This document shows positions 24,758 to 36,830 of a stretch of DNA of 64,000 bases, piece after piece. The stretch comes from Moringa oleifera (lineage: Eukaryota > Streptophyta > Magnoliopsida > Brassicales > Moringaceae). A program made the position numbers and the translations under genes. A model generated the notes under the pieces. That model was given only the letters and a program-made list of their open reading frames with translations, did not search any database and had not been told where the DNA came from. The stretch covers positions 4,960,001-5,024,000 of the forward strand of contig JAJFZO010000889.1 of the NCBI GenBank assembly GCA_021397835.1. Direction: 5' to 3'. Position 1 is the first letter of the stretch, and the number at the start of each line of letters is the position of its first letter.

Positions 24758-26443
24758 AAAACTCAGAGAATCAAGTCCTGCTTTCCAGTGAACATAATGT
24801 AAGATTTCAAAAACTGCAGTTTCAGCTGAATTCCTCATTCTATCCAACTCCTTTCTGTGCCATAATACATGCATTGTGCTACTTTTGTCATATTGTAGCT
24901 TAAATCCATTTTCTGTTAAAACAAGACAGAATTGACAGATCACAGATATGGGATCAACACCCATCTAGTTTTGCCATTTGGATATCTTACACAAAAGTAT
25001 TTAGTCAACAATATCAATTTTTCCAGAGATTTCTTGTACCAACAAGACTACAGCATGAAAGTCTGCTGTTTGTGTCTATCTTATTGATCCCGTATCTTAG
25101 AAGAAAAGAAGTCAGGTAAGTCTCTACTTGCATTCCCATTTGCCTACTTTTCCCTATTGATCCCTAACGGGAAATGTATATACATGCATCCATGATGTAA
25201 CATGTATGTTTGTATATACTTGTGAAGTCTAACCTCTCACATAGGAGGCCCCAGAATTGACCAAATAACTTGGAATATCTGGTCTAGATAAGATGTGCAT
25301 TCACTACAGCAAGTGTGCTTGTTTGTAGCCTCTCTGCTCCAAGGGCTCATGGATTTTTAGTTGGAGCGTGAAGCATTTAATAAATAATGTTCTTTCCTAT
25401 AGTAATTATCTCCTTGGGCAAACATCTCAAATAGACAGCAAACCAACTGCTTGTATTTGTTCCATGAATTTGTTTCTTTAAATGAGCGTTTTACAAACTG
25501 GGTTGTTCAGCTAAGTTAAATTCTAGCGTCTTATATTGATTTTATTTTTCATTTGGGTTATTTACACCTGGCTTGCCTTCCTTCTTTTTTTTTTTTTTTT
25601 AAAGGACAAATAGAAGGAAAAAAAATAAAAAAGAAAACAGTGAGCCATTGATCATGATGGATCTGCTGTCAACGAAGCTGGTGGCATTTCCGTAGTTTTC
25701 TTAATCATTAGAGGCATTCTTTTAATCAGCCCGATATTTACAAGAAGGTGACGTGTCAAACATGGCGAGGTCTACCCACATCCTTCTCGAAAACAAACAC
25801 ACAAACCCCGAATCACTACCGTTCAGTTTGTCCATGTCATCGATCCGCGTCCCTCTCAATCCAACGGCAGATATGCTTCTAATAATTCACAGGCCTCTCG
25901 AACCGCACCGCCAGCTTGGCTTCAGTTAACCCTAGCCACGGACAACGAGCCCTTTTCCCCTTTAGGTTTTATCCCGACTCACCCCGCTTTAGCCAATAAT
26001 ATATCAATGAAGAGAGAGAGAGAGAGATAGAGGGAGACAGAAGAAATTAGGTTTTGAGCCTGCGTGTTTCTTCTTCAAAGCAAATTCGGGAGCTTGGGAT
26101 AAAACCAAGAGTCCGTACACCTGAAGGATTAGGGTTTAAGGCGTTAATAGAGATAATACCTTTTTGAGTCTGGTTCTCGATCTTCATTTCTCCAGGTGTT
26201 GGAGTAGTGTTAGGTCTAGCGTCCTTTTTCAGCTTATCCTTACCCTTTTGGTTTACAATGGAATGAATTGCTGGTAGCCCTAATATCTTTGCATCCACCA
26301 TAGTATCTGGTCTGTTTTATGTTCGAAATCGATCAGGACGCAACTGTTTAGTTAGATAAAAGGCGGGTGTACCTACAAGAAAATTGATATTGGGGGACAG
26401 ATAGATATATATTTGGTGTATGAGATATAGGATTTCCTATTTG
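24758..26443. other. pBrp 3' UTR, intergenic DNA and ANP32-like promoter/leader
   Basis: The left part should be the pBrp 3' UTR. The right part, from about 25700, is less AT-rich and looks like promoter and leader of the next gene. It contains AACCCTA-type telo-box motifs near 25928, AATATATCA, and a GA-rich tract at about 26010-26040. An 84-codon minus-strand frame at 26047-26301 is probably fortuitous. Confidence 0.5.
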
Positions 26444-29267
26444 ATGGACGAGATCTGGGAGAGAGCTGTGGAGACAGCGCTGGACGGGCAAACAGACCAC
26501 GCAGCGGCTCGGACCCTTACACTAGACGGCGCAGTGAAGTGCGTACAGGGCCGCCTGCCTCCGCCGAGCCTTTTAGAGAAGTACGAGAACCTTCAGCACC
26601 TCTCTATCGCAAACATAGGAGTTTCCTCTCTCGAGCAGTTTCCTCGCCTCCGAAATCTCCAGAAGCTAATCCTCTCCGACAATCGCATCGCCGGTGGCCT
26701 CGAGTTCCTCGTTGAAGCTGGCCTCGAGTCGCTACGCGACCTGGATTTGTCAAACAATCGGATCCAATACATAGAAGATCTTGCGCCTCTCGCCCAGTTG
26801 AAGCTTGTCTCGCTCGATCTGTATGAGTGTCCGGTCACGCGGGTCAAGGATTATCGATCTAGGGTTTTTGGGTTGATTAGATCGTTGAAGTATCTAGATA
26901 AGATGGATGCTGAAGAGAATGAGAGGCCGGAGTCGGATGATGAGGACGAGGAGGAAGAGGAGGACGAGGATGATCCTGGGAGTGGCGAAATTGATGGTGA
27001 GGAGAGGCCATACAGGATGAACAATGGGCACAGTGATGGTATTGAAGGGATTGTAGATGTAGATGAGGAAGAAGAAAGTGAGGCCGATGAAGAGGAGACA
27101 GAGACAGGGAGGCGGGGAAATGGGTTGAGCCATCAGGCTAATGGTTTTCGTGTTCAAGCTGTTGATGGCGAGGACGGGGAGGATGATGAGGAGGAAGGTG
27201 AGGATGATGAGGAAAATGAGTCTGGGGAGGAGGAGATTGATGAAGAGGAAGGAGATGATGATGATGTGGTTGAGGTACATGAGATTGACGATAGTGATGA
27301 TGAGGAAGACGGTGTGGAAGATGATGACGATGAAGATGAGGAAGATGATGACGAGGAGGATGAAGAGGAAGTGGATAATGATGAGGGGGATTTTCCAGAG
27401 CCAGAGAGCACTGGGCGATTGACGAGCACTGAGGGGGAGATTGATGCTCATGATCATGGGGAAGATGATGGGGAGGATGATGATAATGGAGAGACAGGGG
27501 AGGAGGAGCAGGTTGAAGATGATGGGGAATTTGAGGATGAAGAAGGTGAAGAGGAGGTGAGATCCTCTTAAAATTTATATAATGTTAAATCTTACTTTAT
27601 TTTCACTAACTATTTTGCTAATGTTGGTGGTCTTTTAGAATCTTAAATTCCCCATCCACATAGTGTTTTTGTTTGTTTCAAAGCTGGGCGAATGGCTTGG
27701 TTTCAAGGCATAAATTTGTTAAGAGAAAGGACTAATGGCTGGTTCTATATTTAATATCATATGATAGTCTTTATTGGTTGTGTTTTGCATGCTCATTTAT
27801 GTTATTCTGCAATTTCTGCATCTGGTCATGTTATTCTTTCTCTGCTGATATTTTTGATCATTTTGTCTAGATCTTGCTTTTGGTGCCTCTAATCAGCAGA
27901 AGAGTAAAATGGTCATATTGTTTTTACAAGGCTGTACTCTTGAGGCGACTGTTTAACAAAGTTATGCTCACTGAAAGCCTGAGAGGCATCTTGCGCTTGT
28001 TGATTTAATGGCCAACTTGTATGTTATAGTTTTAATGTGGAAAATATCAATTTTCTGTTATATCCTTCATCAGTCATTATTTGTTGACTATCTTTTGTTT
28101 ACTGTCTTCGATCTTATCGTGTGCCCAACATGAAGTAGTTTCAAATCTTGGTATATAATAAGCACAACTTTTTACCATTCTGTATTTGCTTTTATTTGGA
28201 AGGAAAAGCTTTGTCAATTAGGGGGGAAAAAGGGTATTTTGTAGAACAGGCACCTGCCAAATTTTTGCAAAATAGTTTTGAGAATGCTGTGAAACTTGAA
28301 ATTTTATGATCCTTCTGTTTGTTAATCGTCAGGATTTTTCACTTGTAACAGATATGTATATCCATTGATTCAAATGTAATATGCTCTTCTCCTGTGAATA
28401 AGGGGAACAGTATTCATCTTTGATTTCATTTTTGTTATGTTTTTGTCATTTTGGCTGCTGACACGCTCTTGATAATTGTGTTTTTCCTAGTAACATATTG
28501 ATGACATTTGTTGAATCTTTACATTTAATTTTTTGCTTCATTTTCTGGGACTCGTTTGAATTATTTGATCATCTAGTTCAAATATTATGCAACTAGTTGG
28601 TTTTTTTATGACCCTCTTGTGAAGCTAGTGGTTTTTTTATTTTTTAATATCATGTTTTATTAAGATGGTTGTTATATTGGTTGGTAATTTATTCTTTTAC
28701 TGTGCTGCTGAATGATTTCAAGGCTCTAGAGAACAATATATTGTCAGGTTTACTCCACTTATGTTCATTTTTATGATAATACATTGCATAAATGTTTATG
28801 GTGTGGATAGGGGGAGGTGGGATAATGTCCTCGTTTGTCAATTCTGATGTTCTGTCTACTTCATAATTCATGTGGATAGTTTTTCAGGCTGTTACTGCTA
28901 TGCTGTTATAGGGTTCAAAAGCTTGTTATGATTTCTCTGACTGAATATATGCTTCATAATTACTAACTATATAGGATTTGATGTGGAATGACAGGAGGAA
29001 GACTATGGTGCAGGGTACTTGGTTCAACCTGTGGGTCAAGTTGAAGAACATGATGCTGGAGGTAGTGATATGGACCCAGGAAACGAAGAAGATGATGCCG
29101 AAGAGGAAGAAGATGTTGAAGATGATGATGAAGTTCAGGTGCTGCCTCCGTCTTCCTCGCATCATAAGAGAAAGAGAGATGATTCAGATGAGGATGATGA
29201 TGGTGGCGATGATGAAGAAGATGATGATGTTGTTGAGTTTGACAAGTCATCAAAGAAGCATCATTAG
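26444..29267 (+). CDS. Acidic leucine-rich nuclear phosphoprotein 32-like (ANP32)
   Basis: ANP32 proteins are nuclear LRR proteins with an acidic tail, acting as histone-binding or histone-chaperone-like factors and phosphatase inhibitors in animals; the plant role is little known. Exons 26444-27556 and 28995-29267 join in phase 0 to 461 residues. MDEIWERAVETAL is the typical plant start, so I prefer it to the in-frame ATG at 26420. Residues 1-160 hold the LRRs (LQHLSIANIGVSSLEQFPRL, LQKLILSDNRIAGGLEFL, LRDLDLSNNRIQYIEDLAPL) and the LRR cap YRSRVFGLIRSLKYLDKMDA. From about residue 165 to 445 the chain is almost all Asp/Glu, interrupted by VHEIDDSD and, in exon 2, by GYLVQPVGQVEEHDAGG. It ends with a basic patch KRKRDD and KKHH. 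The acidic tail is much longer than in animal ANP32. Confidence 0.9.
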
Positions 29268-30460
29268 CTCGATTAAATCTTAAGTTAGTGGGTTAAAAAT
29301 TTTCCTTTATAATGTTTTAAAGTTTGGAAAACAGGGGAATTTGATGCCTAGATAGATTGGTTGGTAGCCTGGTAGTGATTTTGGTTATCTTCTTGGACAG
29401 TATGTAGGGGAAAAGAATTGTATCTTGGGTGTTATATGTTAGTTCAAAAGGTTGTTAGTGGTTTGTCCCGCTTGCCTTTCTTATATAGCCGTTACTCTTT
29501 CAATTCAAATGGTAGTTATGAAGGGTTTACCGCCCATTTCCAGTTCTCAGGAGTCTGTTTGAAAAGGGTCTTGATGGAGGGAAAAGGAACTCATACAATT
29601 CTGTGTTTGTTCAAGCGGGTTTTGTAAAACGCAATGTAGATAGTTCTATCCTTGAGCTTCATTCAATCAAGTGGGCTTTTGGGCATTTCTGACTCGTTTT
29701 CTGTGCTTTATCATTATGCTTGTCAAGTTGTTATTGGCTCTCTACTTTATTTATGACTGCAGTGGCAGGGTCCAGGTGGCACCCAGATTTTTGTTGATGG
29801 GCAGTTTTTTTCCCTGGTCCTCCTGCATTTGGAGCTCCGTCATGTGACATGGGACCTCTTGGAGGATGTTAAGCTGGTTCGCGTCACGAATTTAATCCAA
29901 CGGTCTTCCTTGTGGCTTCCACATGGTGGTTTGTCTTGAAGTCCTTTCGTTGGAAAGACTCTAGTAAATTTACTTTTCAATAGAAAGTGGCTGAGCTGTT
30001 AAATTCTTTTTAATATATATAGGCTGTAGCCAACTTGAGCTAGCTTAAGTCAGCTGATAGGAGCCAAGCTCCGCTAACCCGCACCCTCACCCTCACCCAA
30101 GCTGGCAGTCTTTATTTGACCCCAGCCAAGCAAAGCTGGTTACAACATGTAGTCACATTGGTTTTTTTAAGTGCCCCTTTTGACGGTTCATCTCACCTTA
30201 CATGTCGCCTGCCCTGAAGTTTGTTGGATTGCCACGTGAGCTCCAATTTAAATTCTTTCCTCGTCGAACCAATTTTTTAACAGTAAAAAATGGATAGCCT
30301 CGATCTGTTAAAGCTCTTTGTCCCATTGATTAGTTTGCGCAAGGATGGATAAGGTGCTGGACATATCAGCAGCTTGACAAAAATAACATTAGCCTCACTT
30401 CCACAACTAGTTGCAACAGTCTCTCTCTTTCTGCACTCAGGCAACCAGATTCGCCTGTAC
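29268..30460. other. ANP32-like 3' UTR and intergenic DNA
   Basis: Nothing recognisable beyond probable 3' UTR and the promoter and leader of the RIQ-type gene. A CACCCTCACCCTCACC short direct repeat lies near 30080-30098. Confidence 0.5.
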
Positions 30461-30964
30461 ATGGAAGCTGCAAAGATGTTGCTACTATCACCAGTATCAA
30501 CCGCGCTACCATCTCTCCAGCATAGCGGATTTCATGTTCTGTACAGAGGAACTAGTTTCCGCAGGCCACTGAAGGTGCTAGGGATGGCAAACGAGACCAG
30601 CGAGAGTGGCAACGGGATCATAGAGAAAGCAGCTATAGCAGGTGGGTTGGTCTCCACCCCAGTGATTGGCTGGTCACTCTACACGCTCAAGACAACAGGC
30701 TGCGGCCTCCCTCCAGGCCCAGGGGGCTTAATAGGTGCACTAGAGGGCGTGAGTTACCTGGTTGTTATTGGGATTGTGGCTTGGTCCTTGTATACAAAAT
30801 CCAAAACCGGCTCCGGTCTGCCTAATGGCCCTTTTGGGTTGCTGGGAGCTGTTGAAGGTTTATCATACCTCTCTTTGCTTGCCATTTTGGTGGTGTTCGG
30901 TTTGCAATTTCTCCAGAGCGGCTCCATTCCAGGACCCCTCCCAGACGACCAGTGCTTTGGCTAA
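30461..30964 (+). CDS. RIQ1: Chloroplast thylakoid protein, DUF1118/RIQ-type
   Basis: The Arabidopsis DUF1118 proteins RIQ1 and RIQ2 are grana thylakoid proteins that affect light-harvesting complex II organisation and non-photochemical quenching. This is a single-exon 167-residue frame starting MEAAKMLLLSPVSTALPSLQ. Residues 1-45 are Ser/Arg-rich and low in acid, as in a chloroplast transit peptide. Then come three hydrophobic segments with internally repeated wording: AIAGGLVSTPVIGWSLYTLK; GVSYLVVIGIVAWSLYTKSK after GLPPGPGGLIGALE; and GLSYLSLLAILVVFGLQFL after GLPNGPFGLLGAVE. It ends SGSIPGPLPDDQCFG. The GLP.GP.GL.GA.EG..YL repeat is diagnostic of the family. Whether it is RIQ1 or RIQ2 is a guess. 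Confidence 0.85.
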   Translation: MEAAKMLLLSPVSTALPSLQHSGFHVLYRGTSFRRPLKVLGMANETSESGNGIIEKAAIAGGLVSTPVIGWSLYTLKTTGCGLPPGPGGLIGALEGVSYLVVIGIVAWSLYTKSKTGSGLPNGPFGLLGAVEGLSYLSLLAILVVFGLQFLQSGSIPGPLPDDQCFG

Positions 30965-31854
30965 GGTTTCTAGCTTTTTGTCTCCTCAGAGATAATGATG
31001 GTATTCGCCACTAGATTTCTATCTTGTATCTGTGACCATGGTTCACTCCCAGGCCCAGGCCACACTTATATCATGAATATTTAGTATGTTAATTGTAAAT
31101 TGAAGCTGAATTGATTAAATCTTCCGCTTTTTTCATCCGCAGCTTATTTTCATTTTATCTAACTTCACATCTACAGGAAATTTTGGACAGTTTCTTGTTT
31201 TGGCCAATTGGAATGCCCTCCGGGCATCCAAGCTAAGTGTTGATTATTTTGGGATATATTCAGCTTGAGATGCCCCTGTCAGATGGATGTAATTCTGACT
31301 CGATTAATTACTACAATAACAACTCCAAGAAATATATAAAATTTGCTATTTTACAAGTAAATCACTAAGAATCAGTGCTGTAGCTACCCTCGAAACCTCT
31401 TGCTGGACTTGCAAAACATAGCACAGCATTATACCTTTATACCTTAAAGGAGAGCCCTCAAGGCTCCCAAGTCAGAGCATGGCGGATCTTTTGCTTGTTC
31501 TTCTCTTCCTGAATTGTGTTGTTTGCTTTATGTATTACTTGGTAATCATCTGCAATCTATTGGGTTCCATTGAACTTCAAGCTCATAATGCAGTTTCTTT
31601 TTGGGTAACCATGAGGAGGTTCTTTGATCCGGGATTTGGCTTTTGAGTGGGTTCCTTACAAGTGTGGCGAGTAGCGTCTATTTTGGAGGAAAGAGAGAAA
31701 CAAAAGCAAATTATAGGTTGTCATACGATCAATAAGGGTAAACGGTGAAATGAGTAACCAACTCAAACTAATCAACGGTGGAATTCACTAGAGGCTGAGA
31801 GAGAGAACAAAGGGTGGCTGACACAGGAGCCTTTCTGTGAGTGACTGTGTGTGT

Positions 31855-31896
<42 letters not shown>

Positions 31897-32418
31897 TCCT
31901 CCTTTGTCGGAGGACCCAAGAAGAATGACAGGCCCCAAAGGACTCCCTTTCTTGAGCGAGAATTTTACAATGGAACACTTTTTTTCCTCTCTTTTCTTTG
32001 ACAAACCGCCAATCTTCTTCATTCAGGTACCTCCTCTGCATCTTAAATCATTCTCTGTTCATAGAAATCATAATATATCCTGTGGACTTTAAGGATGAAG
32101 AACAGAAGATTGATTCTTATTATGAACACCCTCCACCCAGTAGAATCTGTTGCGTTTAAGATCAGTGTTTAAGATTTTTGATGAAGAACAATCATGTTAA
32201 CTTATAGTAGCGTGTAAACGCAGAAATTTTGTTGGTTTCCTTTGCATGGTTAGGATCTGTTCTGTTACATTGGTCATAAATCTTCTTCGTTTGATTTCTG
32301 ATGTAGCTTTGTTTCTCCTAATCTGGCGATCTTGTTCAGGGGTTCCCGATTTTTGAGACGACCAGCAGTCACGGGAGAGGTGGAGTTGTATGTTGCCGCG
32401 AGTTGTTGAGCTAAAACA
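30965..32418. other. RIQ-type 3' UTR, intergenic DNA and PERK leader
   Basis: The right end looks like the transcribed leader of the PERK gene: a (GA)n tract at 31859-31893, then a possible leader intron from 32027 (ATTCAG|GTACCT) to 32339 (TTGTTCAG|GGGTTC), followed by a short exon reaching the ATG at 32419. The left part holds nothing recognisable. Confidence 0.45.
31859..31893 (+). repeat. (GA)n tract in the PERK leader
   Basis: About 17 GA units some 530 bases before the PERK start codon, inside the probable first leader exon. GA repeats at this position can bind BPC/GAGA factors in plants. Confidence 0.85.
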
Positions 32419-35400
32419 ATGTCTTCGTCCCCTGTGACTGCTTCGTCTGAGTCGGATTCACCATCGAATTCATCATCGTCGGATTCACACCCATCGCCAC
32501 CCTCACCTGAAAGCTCATCCCCGCCACCCAGTGGTTCAGGATCTGATGAGTCCGAGGCATCACCACCACCACCACCAGCATCATCGTCACCGCCACCAAC
32601 AAGCCAAAATTCATCTTCTTCTGATGTTTCTCCTCCTCCACCACCTCGAGACAAGAGCAGTTCCGGGCCCTCATCATCTCGCTCTGGTAACCCGCCTCCT
32701 CCCCCGCCCCATTCTAGTTCCTCTGGTAAAACGCCATCAGATTCAACAACCGCCATTTCTCCTAGTGGCTCAAAATCCAGACAGTCCCCACCTAGGGACG
32801 GTAATGATGACAATAACGGGAAAATTATAGCAGGTGTAGCAATCGGAATAGGGCTATTGATAGTTATGTTGATCATCATTTGTGTGAGACGTGCCGGCCG
32901 GAAGAAGAAGAAGAGAAAGCAATATTGCTATGGAGGCCCTCCCACAGGTGCTAATTCATAGCCTAACATGTTTTACATTCCAACTGAATGCATCACTGTT
33001 GCTTCTGATAATCTCATTTTATTTTCACTGCCACATTTCGACGAACAATAGTTCTCAGTAGACTTGCATGCACAAGCTCGTGATTTTTATAGATGTGCTT
33101 CTTTCTGTTAGATGCTTTTCTTTCCAAGAAACTGGAAGCAATAGGTATTAATGCCCTAACGGCGAAACAAGGAACTGGTACAATTATTCAATGTTGTGTG
33201 GCATCTTCCATAAGCCTTGTTGATCCTTTCTGCACGGTATATGCACAGGTGGTGAGAATTGCTATGATGATACTCCACATAATCTTCAGTGGCATAATAA
33301 ACCCCAAGGGGTAGACCATGTTGTTAAACTATCCCCACAAGCAGGAGGCTGGGTTCCAGCACCTCCACCAATGGCCCATAGCAGTGAAGATAGCTCCACG
33401 TTTTCAGGCCCACATGGTCCTCCTATGCCACCTCCATCACCAAGTATTGCTCTTGGGTTCAACAAGAGCACCTTCACTTACGAGGAGCTAGCAGCTGCTA
33501 CAGGAGGGTTTGCTCAGGCCAATCTGCTGGGTCAAGGTGGGTTTGGTTATGTACACAAGGGAGTATTACCAAATGGCAAAGAAGTTGCAGTTAAGAGTCT
33601 GAAATCAGGTAGCGGACAAGGAGAACGAGAGTTCATGGCTGAAGTTGAGATCATTAGTAGAGTCCATCATCGCCATCTTGTTTCACTGGTTGGATATTGT
33701 GTTGCTGGTGCACAGCGGATGTTGGTCTATGAATTTGTTCCCAATAACACCTTGGAATATCATCTGCATGGTCAGATTCATTTCCTCAACTCTTTGTTAT
33801 GGTAACTGAATGTGTCACAATTGAAATTCTTCTCTGACAAGAGACATAACATTGCCTTCTTGAGGTTATGAAGAAAGGTCCAATTGACAGAATTAAATTC
33901 CACGAAGCTTGAGGTGCCATATCTGGCTAAACTAAATATGAAATAAGAAACAGGAGAATTTATAGATTTTTGATGAAGGGAAATCTGTTCAGAGTTTATG
34001 CCATCTTGAGCAGGATAGTTGTAAATTACTTCTCAGAATGAAGTATTAGTTCCACAAGATTCGATATTTAAGATGAAGACAATGTTCTTATATTTATTTA
34101 TTGCAGGAAAGGGTCTTCCTGTCATGGATTTTTCTAGAAGGCTTCGCATCGCATTAGGTTCTGCTAAAGGGCTGGCTTACATTCATGAAGATTGTAAGAT
34201 ATTCTCAGTCTCCTCCTAGAGTTCTCGCCCTCTCTCTCTCTCTCTCTCTCTCTTCCTCTATGTCACACACTCAGATACACAAATTGTCTCATAACTCTGT
34301 GGAAAAAAACATGCAGGCTATCCTCGGATTATACACCGTGATATAAAATCTGCTAACATTCTCCTTGACTACAACTTTGAAGCAATGGTAAGGGTTCCCT
34401 AACTATTATTACTGTAACACATCATCATATCACCTAAACAGGCTGTATCTTGTTGCTTCTTATGCAGGTGGCTGATTTTGGATTAGCTAAGTTGTCCTCT
34501 GATAGTTACACTCATGTCTCTACCCGTGTCATGGGAACATTTGGGTAAGTGACATTGCTCAATTTATTTGTTCCTCAGATCTCAAAGCTTATACAAGGAC
34601 ATTGCAATTTCAGAAAATGGCTTCCTGTATTCCTGAATATGTACTTACAATTTCTTGCCAGTACTATTTCCAACTTTACCGGTATGTTTTATTGGTAAAG
34701 GATGTAGGATAACCCCAAAGAAACTTAATGAGCTCTAATTTCTTATAACAAAAGTTGGCACTACTCTGCTGCAGAAAGAATTAACAGGAGCCAATTAGAG
34801 GTCTAAATATTCGTTGGAGCTTCCATTATCATTGGAGTTAAATAGCTCTGCTTGATTCTGGATAAAAAGATCCATGAAAATGAAATGAATCAAGAGTGAA
34901 TTCCATTAACAAAGATTGTTCCCATATAAGTACCTTAGTCTTCCATTCCAATAAAAATTTGCTTCCAAAGGCTCCTATGGTTAAGCACATGGGAGAATTT
35001 TATATGGAATTTTGTCTCCATTATTGCATTGCAGGTATTTGGCTCCAGAATATGCATCGAGTGGCAAATTGACAGAAAAATCTGATGTTTTCTCATTTGG
35101 GATAATGCTATTGGAACTCATAACTGGAAAGCCACCTGTTGATGTCAGTAATGTCATGGAAGACAGCTTAGTAGACTGGGTATGTGCTTTCTCTATTTTT
35201 TTGCAACTTGAGAAAAAATCTACTTAGATATAAATCCTCTCTTTTCCTTTCCTAGTTTTAATCCACAGCTTCCTTTTTCTTTTTTCCTTCTTTTGGGCAA
35301 TATGACGGCAGGCTCGACCTCTCCTGACTAGTGCTATGGAAGATGGGAACTATGATGAGCTAGCAGATCCACGCCTGGAGCTCAACTACAACCCTCAGGA

Positions 35401-35790
35401 GATGGCAAGAATGGTAACCTGTGCTGCTGCCAGCATTCGTCATTCTGCCAGAAAGCGCCCCAAAATGAGTCAGGTACTGATGTCACTTGAATTGATCTTT
35501 GACTTATATGACATACAACACACTACCTGATTCATAAACAAATGCATAATGGAAAGCAGATCGTACGCGCACTGGAAGGGGACGTGTCCCTGGATGACTT
35601 AAACGAGGGTATCAAGCCTGGACACAGCTCCATCTATTCAATGGGTTCAGACTACAGTCAAAGTTCATATCATGCTGACATGAAAAAATTCAGACAGATA
35701 GCATTGGCCAGCACAGAATTTCCAAGCAGCGAGTACGGAACTTCTAGCAATGACTCCAGAGAGGCACCTACTTCAAGGAAACCCAATTAA
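32419..35790 (+). CDS. PERK4: Proline-rich extensin-like receptor kinase (PERK)
   Basis: Plasma-membrane receptor-like Ser/Thr kinase whose extensin-like ectodomain is thought to sense the cell wall. Eight exons (32419-32947, 33249-33770, 34107-34193, 34317-34387, 34468-34544, 35035-35179, 35312-35473, 35560-35790) join in frame to 607 residues. Residues 1-134 are Ser/Pro-rich with several SPPPP units and, as usual for PERKs, no signal peptide. The membrane segment is 136-156 ([20 protein letters not shown]), followed by a basic stop-transfer run. A second Pro-rich linker precedes the kinase domain, which begins [13 protein letters not shown] (252). It has the glycine loop GQGGFGYV, catalytic Lys292 (VAVK), [11 protein letters not shown] with Asp388, DFG at 406-408 and YLAPEYAS, so it should be active. 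The tail starts [22 protein letters not shown]4 is favoured by remembered gene order; PERK5-7 are alternatives. Confidence 0.92.
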
Positions 35791-36305
35791 TAACAGTTAG
35801 CCTTACCCATGAAACACACAAGCTTCAATTGCCTAACCGCAGATTCTTTTTGGTGATATACTACAAAGGAACAAGCATCAGTTTCATAATTAGGGTATCT
35901 GTTGCTTCTGATGAGTTGTCTTTTCATCTCAGATTTGAGCTTCTCCGCAAAACAGAATGGAGAGAGGATATTAACCATTTGGGTTGCCCCTGATAGCATC
36001 AGAGACATGCGAACAGAAGCAAGGATATGATTCCAGATTTTAGATCCATTAATTATTTCCATTTTTGTTATCATATGGATATGCAGAAGCCAGTATACAC
36101 CCACTTCACGTTTGGTAGCGAATGTTGCTTCTATTTCTTGTAATAGTTGTTACCTTCCAAGCATCTTTTTAACTTGTCAGGACGTTCATCTTGTAAGATG
36201 CAGTGAAACAATCTCATTGCATCACCATAACCTCTTTTTTATATTGGAAAATTACTAATTGTGCTCATTTTTTTATTTTTAAATTATTATCTTTGTAATT
36301 TATAT

Positions 36306-36328
36306 AAATAAATAAATAAATAAATAAG
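36306..36328 (+). repeat. (AAAT)n microsatellite
   Basis: About five AAAT units in the intergenic DNA between the PERK gene and U1-70K. Confidence 0.7.
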
Positions 36329-36645
36329 ATTTATCTCCCTTCAATTTCTTTTCTCCACCATATTGATTAGATGAGCCCGACGCTACATCAATAAATTGAT
36401 CTCCAGTGCGTTTCGATTTGCGGCCCAACTTGGCCCATTGTACATGGGTTTAGCGTTCAAAATAAAAACGTAGAAAACGTGAAACGTCGCCGCTTTATAA
36501 CGTCAGCCCCTGTGGCGAGCGTTTGCGGCCAGCTCGAAAAGCATACTTAGATACGTCGTCGTCTCAAATTGATTGGCGTTAACTCGCTAACCGAGTTACG
36601 GTCGAGTTGAGACGTTTCGATCTTCGGCTGTCGAGGTATTTCCTC

Positions 36646-36656
36646 TCTATAAATAC
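36646..36656 (+). promoter_or_regulatory. TATA box of U1-70K
   Basis: TCTATAAATAC is a near-consensus plant TATA box about 175 bases before the start codon, within a promoter that is less AT-rich than its surroundings. Confidence 0.6.
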
Positions 36657-36801
36657 CCACACGTACAGAAAAACCTTTAATCAGAACTTGGAGCCGCTTT
36701 TACAGGATTCATTGCTGGGTCCGCCCCAAAACCGGATCCAAAAACGAACCCAACTTCACATGGTGGTACTTATCTGATTATCAAACCCTTGATTCTCACA
36801 A

Positions 36802-36811
36802 AAACCCTAGG
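36802..36811 (+). promoter_or_regulatory. Telo-box-like AAAACCCTAG motif in the U1-70K leader
   Basis: AAACCCTA telo boxes are frequent near the transcription start of plant genes for RNA processing and translation. This copy lies about 20 bases before the ATG. Confidence 0.5.
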
Positions 36812-36830
36812 GCGCTCCGATCTCTTCAAC

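Noticed and set aside
26047..26301. 84-codon minus-strand frame upstream of the ANP32-like gene
   Set aside because: It lies in the probable promoter and leader of that gene, resembles no family and has no supporting features.
27154..27457. Minus-strand frames opposite the ANP32-like acidic tail (one Ser-rich, one Ile/Leu-rich)
   Set aside because: They are complements of GAT/GAG/GAA codon runs, which read as Ser/Leu/Ile repeats on the other strand.
32274..32879. 201-codon minus-strand frame opposite PERK exon 1
   Set aside because: Antisense of Ser/Pro codons gives Gly/Asp/Glu repeats; the plus strand is clearly the PERK ectodomain.
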